24,770 nt of DNA from JAJFTV01 sp964426355. Lineage in GTDB: Bacteria; Chloroflexota; Anaerolineae; Anaerolineales; Anaerolineaceae. The stretch covers positions 1-24,770 of the forward strand of contig CAYRRA010000045.1 of NCBI GenBank assembly GCA_964426355.1, given 5' to 3'. Below the pieces are notes generated by a model. That model did not search any database and had not been told where the DNA came from. It worked only from the letters and a program-made list of their open reading frames with translations. Numbering within the stretch: the first letter of the stretch is position 1; the number at the start of each line of letters is the position of its first letter. This document shows positions 8,768-16,334 of the stretch, piece after piece. Both the position numbers and the translations under genes were made by a program.

Positions 8768-9514
8768 ATGGATGATGTTAGCCAGGAAGTAAAAAATCAG
8801 CGGATTGCGATGTTAATCGATGGGGATAACGCCCAACCATCTTTAATGAAATATATCCTCGCGGAAACGGGCAAATATGGTATGGTGACCATTCGGCGTA
8901 ATTATGGCGATTGGACCGAAGCTAATATGAATAGCTGGAAAGACACATTGCATACATTCGCCATTCAACCAATTCAGCAATTTCGCTATACTATCGGGAA
9001 AAACGCAACGGACAGCGCACTTATCATAGATGCGATGGATATTCTGTACGAAGGCGTGGTTGAAGGTTTTTGTATTGTTTCCAGCGATAGTGATTACACC
9101 CGATTGGCTACCCGTATCCGCGAAAAAGGTATTTTTGTTATGGGTGTCGGTAGGAAAAGCACCCCACGCGCCTTTGTGAATGCCTGCCAGGTATTTGTCT
9201 ACACAGAGAACCTGGTTCCACAACCACGCAAACCCAAACCCACCGAACCCAAGCCTTCTAATTCCGAGACGGTAAAAGACGAAGCGCTACAACTATTGAA
9301 AAACGCCTTTGATCTTGCCGTTCAGGATTCCGGATGGGCATTCTTGGGCACTATTGGCAATCACTTGCAGCAATTAGACCCTGGCTTTGATTCACGTACA
9401 TACGGGCACAACCGCTTGTCTTCGCTTATTCGGGCATATTCCAACGTGTTCATGATGAAAGAGAACAAGAAAAAAGACGGTACCACAATCATCATGGTCA
9501 AATTAAAGGAATAA
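8768..9514 (+). CDS. NYN domain (LabA/DUF88-type) protein with C-terminal OST-HTH/LOTUS domain, putative ribonuclease
   Basis: Residues about 10-150 match the NYN domain, a PIN-like nuclease fold. The acidic residues expected for metal binding are in IDGDN (Asp18, Asp20), NATDSALIIDAMD (Asp82, Asp88) and SSDSDYT (Asp107, Asp109). A lysine/proline-rich linker (about 152-168) leads to a C-terminal domain of about 75 residues with the winged-helix OST-HTH/LOTUS pattern (DSGWAFLGTIGNHL, YGHNRLSSLI). LOTUS domains bind RNA (including G-quadruplex RNA in studied cases), so an RNA-cleaving enzyme guided by its own RNA-binding domain is the simplest inference. A ribosome binding site GGAGGGG precedes the ATG, 11 nt after the aminotransferase stop. 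No functional link with that enzyme is known. The gene ends before a shared terminator. Target unknown. Confidence 0.88.
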   Translation: MDDVSQEVKNQRIAMLIDGDNAQPSLMKYILAETGKYGMVTIRRNYGDWTEANMNSWKDTLHTFAIQPIQQFRYTIGKNATDSALIIDAMDILYEGVVEGFCIVSSDSDYTRLATRIREKGIFVMGVGRKSTPRAFVNACQVFVYTENLVPQPRKPKPTEPKPSNSETVKDEALQLLKNAFDLAVQDSGWAFLGTIGNHLQQLDPGFDSRTYGHNRLSSLIRAYSNVFMMKENKKKDGTTIIMVKLKE

Positions 9515-9571
9515 TTACGCAAGAGACATATTAGTCTCTAAAGAGTTCAACAAACGCTTTGCAAACAAAAA

Positions 9572-9612
9572 AAGCTGCCCCAGTCTAAATCGGGGTAGCT
9601 TCTTCTTTTCTT
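9572..9612. terminator. Bidirectional rho-independent terminator
   Basis: Arms 9572-9581 and 9592-9601 form a 10-bp stem with one G-T pair around a 10-nt loop. On the plus strand it is followed by a T-rich tract (CTTCTTCTTTTCTT) and serves the NYN gene. On the minus strand it is followed by a run of seven U and serves the cyclophilin gene that converges from the right. Confidence 0.85.
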
Positions 9613-9623
9613 GCCAGAAATTA

Positions 9624-10127
9624 TCAGTTTTCAGTAATCTCAATACTGAGGATTACGTCGCCGGGGTTGGGCTCTCCAGGGTCGCGCGGTCGAATGCTCT
9701 TAACGACATCCATTCCTTTCGTAACACGTCCAAATACAGCATGGCGGTTATCCAGGTGTGGTTGAGGACCATACGTGATAAAGAACTGGCTGCCATTCGT
9801 GTTCGGACCAGCATTTGCCATCGAAAGTACACCCTCTCGATCATGTCTCAACTTTGGGTGGAACTCATCCGGGAACCGGTAACCTGGTCCACCGCGACCT
9901 GTCCCGGTTGGGTCACCGGATTGAGCCATAAATCCGCTAATCACACGGTGAAAAGTCACGCCGTCAAAAAAGCCATCCCGAACCAAAAAGATAAAATTGT
10001 TAACAGTCATTGGCACCATGTCTGCAAACAGGTCTACTTCAAACTCACCCTGCGCCATGACAAATTTCGCCAAATATTTCTTCTTCGGGTCAATAACCAT
10101 CTCTGGTGGTTTTGTATAAGACTTCAT
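9624..10127 (-). CDS. Cyclophilin-type peptidyl-prolyl cis-trans isomerase
   Basis: This protein of 167 residues catalyses cis-trans isomerisation of peptide bonds before proline. The catalytic arginine is in FHRVISGFMAQSGD (Arg61), followed by the hallmark GTGRGGPGYRFPDE, MANAGPNTNGSQFFI and the C-terminal FGRV strand. The position matching Trp121 of human cyclophilin A is His124 (PHLDNRH), as in several bacterial cyclophilins, which usually lowers cyclosporin binding. No signal peptide is visible, so it is cytoplasmic. The open frame extends to 10169, but the ATG at 10127 has AAGGAG about 8 nt upstream and starts the conserved part, so the shorter start was chosen. It is the last gene of the minus-strand run, 25 nt after the URO-D-like gene, and ends at the bidirectional terminator. 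Confidence 0.93.
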   Translation of the reverse strand: MKSYTKPPEMVIDPKKKYLAKFVMAQGEFEVDLFADMVPMTVNNFIFLVRDGFFDGVTFHRVISGFMAQSGDPTGTGRGGPGYRFPDEFHPKLRHDREGVLSMANAGPNTNGSQFFITYGPQPHLDNRHAVFGRVTKGMDVVKSIRPRDPGEPNPGDVILSIEITEN

Positions 10128-10152
10128 AACACACTCCTTCTGTTCAAATTGA

Positions 10153-11142
10153 TTACGTATAAAACCCAACTTCTGACTCGTAACGGAACATCTCCATTAC
10201 CGCATTGGGATTTAAACCATTGAAAATACTGTTACAGGTAGAGAGCATATACCCTCCACCGGGGGCACCCTCACGGATACAGCGATCTACTTCACTGCGC
10301 ACCGCAGGCAAATCATCTCCTGCAAGAACACGAACATCCACATTTCCTACCAGGATCAAATCCCTGCCGTATTCCTCTTTTACCTTTGCCAGGTCTAGCC
10401 CGGCGGCAGGTTCTATTGAATGATAACCGATAAATCCTGCTTCAATGATTTGTGGCAGTACTGGGAGGATATTTCCATCGCTGTGAAAAATGAATGGACG
10501 TGAAACACTTTCAACGATTCTCCGGTGATATGGAAAAATAAATTCACGCCACATCCTGGATGAAATCATCGGTGATTTTTTATAAGCTGCATCTTCACCT
10601 AGAATCAACAATTCTGCTCCTAAATCCACAGCCTGCTGGAACATGGAAATTGCCCATTCTGTACGGTCTTCTAACAACTGATGCACCTGCTTTGGATGAT
10701 CCACCAACCTCGTGAAGAAACGCTCAAAGCCCATTGCCATATAGGACCCCATAAAAGGTCCCAGATGGCTGCCGTACATAATCAGATGGTCAGGGTATCG
10801 GTTCTTAATCTGCAGCGTCAGCTCCTCATTAAAAAACAGGTTGGCGTAACTACCAGGACGTGAATACATTTTGATATCTTCCGTCTGATCGATCACGCCA
10901 GACACATACATGCCATCTTTCCACACCCTACCCCACTCATCCACACCTGTCTTCCAGGCATTGCTTCTAGGTGGTGTTTGCGTTGGCAGCATAATGCTGT
11001 CTTGTCCCAGGTTTACATGCGCGCTGGCAAGATCCACTTGACCCATCTCATCCAGGAGTGCATCAATCCATATCTCGAAGCGAGGCACGCGATCAGGTAT
11101 CTTTCGGTTCAACACGGACTGTATTCTTTCTCGTGGTTTCAT
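10153..11142 (-). CDS. URO-D superfamily protein (uroporphyrinogen decarboxylase-like, not HemE)
   Basis: The 329-residue product fits the URO-D/MtaA TIM-barrel superfamily: the MKPRERIQSVLNRKIPDRVP start, an ILGEDAAYKKSPMISSRMWREFI segment, FHSDGNI and YHSIEP. It lacks the MRQAGR-type substrate loop of true uroporphyrinogen decarboxylase, so it is unlikely to be HemE. Corrinoid/coenzyme M methyltransferases of the superfamily bind zinc through an HxC...C set; here the first motif is HSDG, with Asp instead of Cys, although a Cys in LSTCNSI is kept. Anaerobes often hold several such paralogues used in methyl transfer or O-demethylation, but the reaction cannot be assigned. Start: the frame begins at a TTG at 11172; the ATG at 11142 follows GAAGGA closely and matches the family start. 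It lies between yigZ-like and cyclophilin genes. Confidence 0.8.
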   Translation of the reverse strand: MKPRERIQSVLNRKIPDRVPRFEIWIDALLDEMGQVDLASAHVNLGQDSIMLPTQTPPRSNAWKTGVDEWGRVWKDGMYVSGVIDQTEDIKMYSRPGSYANLFFNEELTLQIKNRYPDHLIMYGSHLGPFMGSYMAMGFERFFTRLVDHPKQVHQLLEDRTEWAISMFQQAVDLGAELLILGEDAAYKKSPMISSRMWREFIFPYHRRIVESVSRPFIFHSDGNILPVLPQIIEAGFIGYHSIEPAAGLDLAKVKEEYGRDLILVGNVDVRVLAGDDLPAVRSEVDRCIREGAPGGGYMLSTCNSIFNGLNPNAVMEMFRYESEVGFYT

Positions 11143-11184
11143 CGATTCCTTCATCCAATTCTGACAGAACAATCTTGTTATGCC

Positions 11185-11820
11185 TTATCTAACCAGCTTA
11201 CGCGCTTCCTCACAGAGGATGACGATTTCTGTTCTGGCTCGCCCAGCAGTGATTTCAGTAATGGCATTTTGGAGACCTTCCAATTGACCCACCGGCAGAC
11301 GTACAGAAATTCTCACATTTTCCATAAAATCTTCGCATTCAATTTCTGCATCAAAACGTGGAAAAAGTCGTTTAACCGGCTCATAATAAGTGTAATCCAG
11401 ATCCACCCGAATCAGGCTGGTTTCGATGATTTCTGCAATCTGCACTTTCTTTAGAACCTCTCGGACCGCATCGCCATACGCGCGCACAAGCCCTCCAGTC
11501 CCTAGTTTTGTTCCCCCAAAGTAACGAATGACCACCACAACCACATCACCCAACCCGCTCCCCTGCAATACCGCCAGTGCTGGTCTGCCGGCGGTTCCGG
11601 AAGGCTCTCCATCGTCATTGCAATGTGCGGTTACTGAATTCCCATGACCGATCAGGTAAGCCGGTACATGATGAGTGGCATCAGGAAAGCGGTCTTGTAT
11701 TGATTTAACAAAAGCGCGAGCTTCTTCTACCGATCCAGCCGGTGCAAGACATGCAATGAAACGAGAATGATGGATGACGATTTCCTGTTCTGCTTCAGAA
11801 AATGGTACGATTTTGTTCAT
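11185..11820 (-). CDS. yigZ: YigZ/IMPACT family protein (UPF0029)
   Basis: The 211-residue protein has the Impact N-terminal domain, seen as SRFIACLAPAGSVEEARAFV, HHVPAYLIG, DDGEPSGTAGRPAL and VVVVIRYFGGTKLGTGGLVRAY, followed by the small ferredoxin-like C-terminal domain (about residues 130-205). Homologues include E. coli YigZ and eukaryotic IMPACT, a translational regulator; the bacterial role is poorly known, and nucleic-acid or ribosome contact has been suggested. The ATG at 11820 comes 4 nt after the stop of the upstream ABC gene, and a GGGGCAGGG just before it can act as ribosome binding site, so translational coupling is likely. An ATG at 11838 overlapping the upstream gene is the alternative start. 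Confidence 0.9.
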   Translation of the reverse strand: MNKIVPFSEAEQEIVIHHSRFIACLAPAGSVEEARAFVKSIQDRFPDATHHVPAYLIGHGNSVTAHCNDDGEPSGTAGRPALAVLQGSGLGDVVVVVIRYFGGTKLGTGGLVRAYGDAVREVLKKVQIAEIIETSLIRVDLDYTYYEPVKRLFPRFDAEIECEDFMENVRISVRLPVGQLEGLQNAITEITAGRARTEIVILCEEARKLVR

Positions 11821-11824
11821 GGGT

Positions 11825-13654
11825 TTACCCTGCCCCATACTGCATTTGCTTGATCGAACGCGACTCCTCTATGTATTCCAGGCTTTGATGCCTGAAAAAC
11901 GTATTATATAACTTTGAATAATGTCCCTTCTGCGCCAGAAGGCTTTCATGGTTGCCCTCTTCAATGATTTTCCCTCTTTCGAGGACGATAATGCGATCGG
12001 CGGATTTCACCGTAGATAACCTGTGTGCGATCATGATACTGGTGGATTGAGCCAAAACCAGTTCTAGCGCCTGTTGAATCTGCCATTCCGTAAACGGGTC
12101 TACGCTTGCTGTCGCCTCATCCAGGATAAAAATGGCTGGCTTTTGTACCAAAACGCGCATTAACGCGACCAACTGCCGCTGCCCCATGGATAACAGCGCG
12201 CCGCGTTCGCCAACCGCTGTGTGGATCCCATTCGGTAATGCGTCAAGCCATTCGCCGTTGCCAATTTTTCTGGCAATGGATTCGATTTCATCATCGCTGA
12301 TATTGGGGTTTCCATAACGAATATTCTCGGAGATACTTTCGGAGAATAAAAAGGGAACTTGAGTAACAATCCCGAGTTGCCTGCGGTATGAAGTGAGATC
12401 GAATGTGCGAATATCCATTCCATCCACCACGATTCTGCCCTTTTGAAATTCATAGAAGCGTGCAATCAGTTTGATGATGGACGATTTTCCGGCTCCGGTA
12501 TGCCCGACAAAAGCAATGTTTTCACCGGGGTTAATATGCAGGTCAAACCCGTCCAAAATCGTTTCGTTCTCTTTGTAGTGGAAACCAATCTGCTCAAAGC
12601 TGATTTCTCCCTTCAGTTTTGGCACAGGAAGTTTGTCTGTTTGCACCACTGCATGGTCGGCATCAATCAAGGCGAAAACCCTTTCCGCAGCCGAAAGACC
12701 GGTTTGTACCTGCGTCCAAAAGGAAGACAGATTCATCACAGGGTACATGAAACGATCCATACTCAGAATAAAAAGATACCAGGCTCCTACCGTTACAATA
12801 CCCTGGGTAGCGCTGAGACCGCCAAAATAGACCAGTACTGCCGTCATCAGACCACCGATTCCATTCATCAGGGGCCAGATGATGGAAAGAATAAACCCTC
12901 GCTTTAGATTGACCCGGTAAGAACTCTGGTTGGCTTTATCAAACTCCTTGAAGACGCTCATTTCCTGGCGGAAGTTCTTGGCAACACTAATCCCGCTGAT
13001 ACTCTCCTTAATGGTTGCGTTTACGGTTGCCATTGCCCGCATACCTTCGCGGGTAATTTTCCTTGCCACGCGGCGAAATGCCAGGGTTACGATGAAAATC
13101 AGCGGAATCAATGCAAACAAGAACAGCGTAAGATTGAAGTCAATATTGACCAGTACGATCGACAGCAGAATAGTCTCTATCACCTGAGAGATCAGGTCCG
13201 TCACCAGTACAATCAAATTGCCGAATTCGCGCGTATCAGACGTAATTCTTGAAACAATCCTTCCCGATGAGAACTCATCATAAAACGAGAGATCATGTTC
13301 TGCTGCGGCAGTAAATGCCTGCTGGCTCAAGTTTGCCAGGGCGTCTGCAATCGTCCTCATCGTCAGCCGCCTGCGGATAAAGTTCAACAACCACTGCAAA
13401 ACTCCCACAAGTAGGACAACGCCTGAAATGATAAGGATGGAAGTTTTGTCACTTGCGCCACCGGCAAGGTCAATCCCTTTTGACACAATCAGAGGCATGG
13501 CTGCCCCTGTCATTGCCATCAGAACAACCAGAATGCTGATGAAGACCAGTTGTTTTCGGAAAGGAGTAAAAAAACGGAAAATCCGTCGATATAAATCCCG
13601 GTCTGAATACTGCCGATCATATTTTTCTGCTGCCAAACCTGAATAGAATCCCAT
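11825..13654 (-). CDS. ABC exporter half-transporter with consensus Walker B and degenerate signature motif
   Basis: The 609-residue protein has a six-helix type IV exporter membrane domain (about residues 30-330) and a C-terminal ATPase domain. Visible motifs are Walker A VGHTGAGKS, Q-loop VTQVPFLFSESI, an altered signature LLSMGQRQ instead of LSGGQ, Walker B FILDEATASVD with the catalytic Glu, and the switch histidine in IAHRLSTV. It should pair with the product of the gene 11 nt upstream, whose motif defects are complementary, as in TM287/288 or BmrCD. Substrates of such pairs are drugs, lipids or peptides; nothing here identifies the substrate. GAGGA precedes the ATG. The next gene, yigZ-like, begins 4 nt after its stop. 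Confidence 0.93.
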   Translation of the reverse strand: MGFYSGLAAEKYDRQYSDRDLYRRIFRFFTPFRKQLVFISILVVLMAMTGAAMPLIVSKGIDLAGGASDKTSILIISGVVLLVGVLQWLLNFIRRRLTMRTIADALANLSQQAFTAAAEHDLSFYDEFSSGRIVSRITSDTREFGNLIVLVTDLISQVIETILLSIVLVNIDFNLTLFLFALIPLIFIVTLAFRRVARKITREGMRAMATVNATIKESISGISVAKNFRQEMSVFKEFDKANQSSYRVNLKRGFILSIIWPLMNGIGGLMTAVLVYFGGLSATQGIVTVGAWYLFILSMDRFMYPVMNLSSFWTQVQTGLSAAERVFALIDADHAVVQTDKLPVPKLKGEISFEQIGFHYKENETILDGFDLHINPGENIAFVGHTGAGKSSIIKLIARFYEFQKGRIVVDGMDIRTFDLTSYRRQLGIVTQVPFLFSESISENIRYGNPNISDDEIESIARKIGNGEWLDALPNGIHTAVGERGALLSMGQRQLVALMRVLVQKPAIFILDEATASVDPFTEWQIQQALELVLAQSTSIMIAHRLSTVKSADRIIVLERGKIIEEGNHESLLAQKGHYSKLYNTFFRHQSLEYIEESRSIKQMQYGAG

Positions 13655-13665
13655 TTTTTCCTCAA

Positions 13666-15429
13666 TCAGCCCAGAAAAATCTTGCGGTAGCTTTCTGAAG
13701 TTTCCAATAAATCTTCATGCGTTCCCTGAGCCACAATGGTGCCGTTTCGTAAAACGATGATCAGATCAGCCCAACGAATTTGCGAAAGCCGGTGGGTAAT
13801 CAGAATCGTTGTTCTGCCGCGTGCGGCGTTGAAAATTGCACGCTGGATTTTGTCCTCTGTCTCGCTGTCGATGGCGCTGGTGGAATCATCCAGGATTAAT
13901 ATTTTGGGATCGGTTAGAAATGCTCTGGCTAATGCCAGGCGCTGGCGCTGTCCACCCGAAAGCGTGACGCCGCGCTCACCCAGAATGGTTTGATACCCAT
14001 CCTGAAAATCCATAATAAATTCATGTGCCTGAGCAGCTTTGGCTGCCCGGATGATCTCATCCATTTCAGCATCAGGTTTGCCAAAAGCGATATTCTCTTT
14101 TATGCTTTGTGAATAAAGAAAAATATCCTGTTCGATGATGGATATGCTTTTGCGTAACGCAGCCATGTTCCAATCGCGTACATCCACGCCATCCACCAGT
14201 ACCCTGCCGGAACTGACATCGAATATGCGATTGATTAATTTCACCAGGGTTGTCTTTCCCGAACCCGTTTGCCCCACCAGGGCAACCGTCTGCCCTCGTT
14301 TGATTTGGATATTAATCTCTTTCAGAATCGCATCGTTTCCCGGATACCCAAAAGATACATCCCTAAACTCGATATCTCCATTGATGGTCGCTTGATGTCC
14401 ACTGATATTTTGATCCAGGTTTTCTTCCCGATTGATTAATTCCAGAATTCTGCGAGCGCTGGACATACCAACCGAAATCTGTGAATAGGCAAATAATGAA
14501 ATAAACGTGGGAAAATCCAGTAACAAAAGCACACCAAAATATCCCACAACCTGACCCGTATTCAGCAACCCCTGGTTTGCTAAGAGAAGCGCATGCAATA
14601 AACCGCCAGCCAAACCGATGCTTAGCAATAGATATGGCAGAAACGCAGCTTCAATGTTACCTTGCTTGACCATTGCATTACGATAGCGTCGAATGTTTAC
14701 ACCAAAACGGTGAATCTCTGTGCATTCCTGGGCAGCGGCTTTGACTGTTTCTATCCCGTCTAACGCTTCAGCCAATCGACTGTTCAAGATGCCAAAAGAG
14801 GTGCGCACTTCATCTGTAACAGGTCGTAGAGTTCTCAGGTAATACCAAAGTGAAATGAAATAGAAAATTGTAAAGACAATCGGTGTGATGATCAAGGAAG
14901 GATGAAATCTTGGGGCAACGATGATGGGCATCACCAGGAAAGAAGCAGAACCCACTACAAGGCTCACACCCGGGCTGAATAGATAGTTGACCTCGCGCAC
15001 ATCATTGGTTGCCCGCGCCATGGTCTCTCCCACTGCTTGCAGATTGTGAAAAGTCATACTTTTTCCGAGAAGACTGACATACAGTTCCTCACGGATATTT
15101 CTTTCAGTCTTTTGTGCGATAACCTCGAAACAAAAATTTCTAGCCAGCAAGATGATCGCTCTTCCTCCCTGGGTAAGTAAAAGCAACAGAGCAATTCGAA
15201 GCAAATCGCTCATGATGGGTATGGGTTGCATCACAACATTAAATGCATCACCCGTAAGAATCGGACCATAAGTCGCCAGGACGGCATTCACCGCTGCACC
15301 GGTCAATGCGATTAAGAAAAAGACCCACTGCCGAGCAGCGTGAGATAAAACCCATCGCAAAGCGCTTGTTCTGTTTGTCGGATACTTCCGTTCGATTGAA
15401 AATTCTGATATTGCTGAATTAATGCCCAT
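13666..15429 (-). CDS. ABC exporter half-transporter with canonical LSGGQ and Asp in place of the catalytic Glu
   Basis: The 587-residue partner half-transporter has a membrane domain (about 35-330) and an ATPase domain. Motifs: Walker A VGQTGSGKTT, Q-loop IEQDIFLYSQSI, signature LSGGQRQRLALARAF, Walker B LILDDSTSAID (Asp where Glu is usual) and the H-loop ITHRLSQI. In the heterodimer the LSGGQ of this subunit completes the active ATP site formed with the Walker motifs of the 609-residue subunit, while its own Walker motifs face the altered LSMGQ and make a weakly hydrolysing site. The ATG at 15429 has only a weak ribosome binding site (CAGCGGC). It is the first gene of the exporter operon, preceded by an extended -10 promoter. 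Confidence 0.93.
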   Translation of the reverse strand: MGINSAISEFSIERKYPTNRTSALRWVLSHAARQWVFFLIALTGAAVNAVLATYGPILTGDAFNVVMQPIPIMSDLLRIALLLLLTQGGRAIILLARNFCFEVIAQKTERNIREELYVSLLGKSMTFHNLQAVGETMARATNDVREVNYLFSPGVSLVVGSASFLVMPIIVAPRFHPSLIITPIVFTIFYFISLWYYLRTLRPVTDEVRTSFGILNSRLAEALDGIETVKAAAQECTEIHRFGVNIRRYRNAMVKQGNIEAAFLPYLLLSIGLAGGLLHALLLANQGLLNTGQVVGYFGVLLLLDFPTFISLFAYSQISVGMSSARRILELINREENLDQNISGHQATINGDIEFRDVSFGYPGNDAILKEINIQIKRGQTVALVGQTGSGKTTLVKLINRIFDVSSGRVLVDGVDVRDWNMAALRKSISIIEQDIFLYSQSIKENIAFGKPDAEMDEIIRAAKAAQAHEFIMDFQDGYQTILGERGVTLSGGQRQRLALARAFLTDPKILILDDSTSAIDSETEDKIQRAIFNAARGRTTILITHRLSQIRWADLIIVLRNGTIVAQGTHEDLLETSESYRKIFLG

Positions 15430-15468
15430 GCCGCTGACAGCTTTCTGGATTCGTTTTATAGATAATCC

Positions 15469-15477
15469 ATTCTAACA
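15469..15477 (-). promoter_or_regulatory. Extended -10 promoter of the ABC exporter operon
   Basis: On the minus strand the sequence reads TGT TAGAAT, an extended -10 element with a 5/6 hexamer. A start near 15462 gives a leader of about 33 nt. The -35 position is a T-run with no consensus. The downstream genes (two ABC genes, yigZ-like, URO-D-like, cyclophilin) are spaced by 4 to 42 nt and could form one transcript. Confidence 0.5.
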
Positions 15478-15556
15478 TAGCCAGGCTTAATAAAAAAAGA
15501 ATCAATAAATATCTACGGAAACCTTTTTTCCGCGAAGAAAAAATATCTCTCACCAA

Positions 15557-15580
15557 CAGGATAGAAAACAGGCTATCCTG
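15557..15580 (-). terminator. Perfect 8-bp inverted repeat, possible terminator of the small upstream gene
   Basis: CAGGATAG (15557-15564) and CTATCCTG (15573-15580) are perfectly complementary around an 8-nt loop, 20 nt past the stop of the hypothetical gene. On the minus strand a U-rich stretch begins only about 11 nt after the stem, so it is not a classic terminator. It could instead be an operator or an mRNA-stabilising stem. Confidence 0.35.
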
Positions 15581-15599
15581 CTGGTCAAGTCGTCTCGGC

Positions 15600-16016
15600 T
15601 CAAGTACGTTCCTGTAATATTTTCCAGGAACCCACCCAGGGTGTTCCCAGCCGGTCATGAACAGCCAGTTTGATGTTCCCCAATTTCTGACCGATTTTAA
15701 CCATAAGCAACGCAACGGCAGCCCAATCATCCGCTAATAGAGCTTTCTTCAAGTCTTTAGCATAAAACTCGCACCACTCCCACTCCAATCGATATCGGTC
15801 TGCTTTTAACCAGTAACCGCGTTTTTCCCATGCGGTCACGGATGCATCAATTGTCTCTGCCACCATAAAAAGTGCAAGGGCAATAAAAGCAGCAAGGTCA
15901 TAGCTGACCGGTCCTGGTTCTTGTTCAGAAATCAGCAGCCTTAAAGCTTTCACAATAGATTTTAAAAGGCGATTTCTTTCCTTGCTGCCGGTATCCGGGT
16001 TAATTACGCGTGACAA
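15600..16016 (-). CDS. Conserved-looking hypothetical protein, 138 residues
   Basis: I do not recognise this family. The product is predicted to be mostly alpha-helical, with a hydrophobic stretch around residues 41-55 (DLAAFIALALFMVAE) that is more likely a buried helix than a membrane anchor because acidic residues flank it. It has an aromatic-rich middle (AWEKRGYWL, LEWEWCEFY) and ends with WVGSWKILQERT. The translated frame starts at a TTG (16016) placed 6 nt after CAGGAG, a good ribosome binding site, which supports it as a real gene, as does the absence of a competing frame on either strand. It stands alone between a divergent promoter region and the ABC exporter operon 170 nt downstream. 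No catalytic motif or cysteine pair is visible. Confidence 0.65.
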   Translation of the reverse strand: MSRVINPDTGSKERNRLLKSIVKALRLLISEQEPGPVSYDLAAFIALALFMVAETIDASVTAWEKRGYWLKADRYRLEWEWCEFYAKDLKKALLADDWAAVALLMVKIGQKLGNIKLAVHDRLGTPWVGSWKILQERT

Positions 16017-16074
16017 TGTAGTCTCCTGAAAAAGATGGATTAATAAAAAGTCAATTACTCATTACAGAAACTCT

Positions 16075-16080
16075 ATTATA
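16075..16080 (-). promoter_or_regulatory. Possible -10 box of the small hypothetical gene
   Basis: A perfect TATAAT on the minus strand, 58 nt ahead of the TTG start, would give a leader of about 52 nt. No -35 box matches at normal spacing. A TG pair lies one base too far upstream for the strict extended -10 form. Confidence 0.35.
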
Positions 16081-16095
16081 TGCAAATCAGAGAAA

Positions 16096-16113
16096 AAACG
16101 GTACAAACGGTTC
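16096..16113. repeat. Tandem 9-bp repeat in the divergent control region
   Basis: AAACGGTAC (16096-16104) is followed directly by AAACGGTTC (16105-16113), identical in 8 of 9 positions. It lies between the divergent -10 boxes of the hypothetical gene and the tRNA-Leu/tig unit, where a regulator binding site would be expected. Chance is not excluded for so short a repeat. Confidence 0.4.
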
Positions 16114-16115
16114 TT

Positions 16116-16144
16116 TTTCCATAAACTCATCCATCAAGTATAAT
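16116..16144 (+). promoter_or_regulatory. Possible upstream second promoter for tRNA-Leu/tig
   Basis: TTTCCA (16116-16121, 4/6) and a perfect TATAAT (16139-16144) are 17 nt apart. Transcription from here would begin near 16151 and give the tRNA a leader of about 65 nt needing RNase P removal. The AT-rich context weakens the call. Confidence 0.35.
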
Positions 16145-16181
16145 AGTTTTATTAATTCGCCTGAAGTGGTCAAATATCTTC

Positions 16182-16210
16182 TTGCAATACCCATCCCCTT
16201 CGCGTATAAT
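16182..16210 (+). promoter_or_regulatory. Promoter of tRNA-Leu (and probably trigger factor)
   Basis: TTGCAA (16182-16187, 4/6 match including TTG) and a perfect TATAAT (16205-16210) are separated by 17 nt. Six bases then precede G16217, the first base of the mature tRNA and the expected +1. Confidence 0.7.
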
Positions 16211-16216
16211 TCTTGC

Positions 16217-16301
16217 GGGGAAGTGCTGGAACTGGCAGACAGGCATGACTTAGGATCATGTACCGAGAGGTGTGAGGGTTCGAGTCCCTTCTTCCCCACC
16301 A
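16217..16301 (+). tRNA. tRNA-Leu (anticodon UAG), CCA encoded
   Basis: The 85-nt sequence folds as a class II tRNA. The acceptor stem pairs GGGGAAG (16217-16223) with CTTCCCC, followed by discriminator A and an encoded CCA (16299-16301). The anticodon stem CATGA/TCATG encloses the loop CTTAGGA, with anticodon UAG reading CUA and other CUN leucine codons. The long variable arm (ACC/GGT stem) and the TTCGAGT T-loop fit leucine tRNAs. It sits 33 nt ahead of the trigger factor start on the same strand. Confidence 0.95.
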
Positions 16302-16334
16302 GAAATTTTGATTTTTTTAATAAGGATGATTGAA

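Noticed and set aside
10153..11142. HemE, uroporphyrinogen decarboxylase
   Set aside because: The MRQAGR-type active-site loop at the N-terminus is absent.
15419..15730. 103-residue minus-strand frame overlapping the hypothetical gene
   Set aside because: It overlaps the better-supported 138-residue gene in another frame, has no ribosome binding site and runs into the ABC start.
16272..16334. Trigger factor frame extended upstream to 16272
   Set aside because: The extension starts inside tRNA-Leu and has no ribosome binding site; family N-termini begin at MKIEKE.
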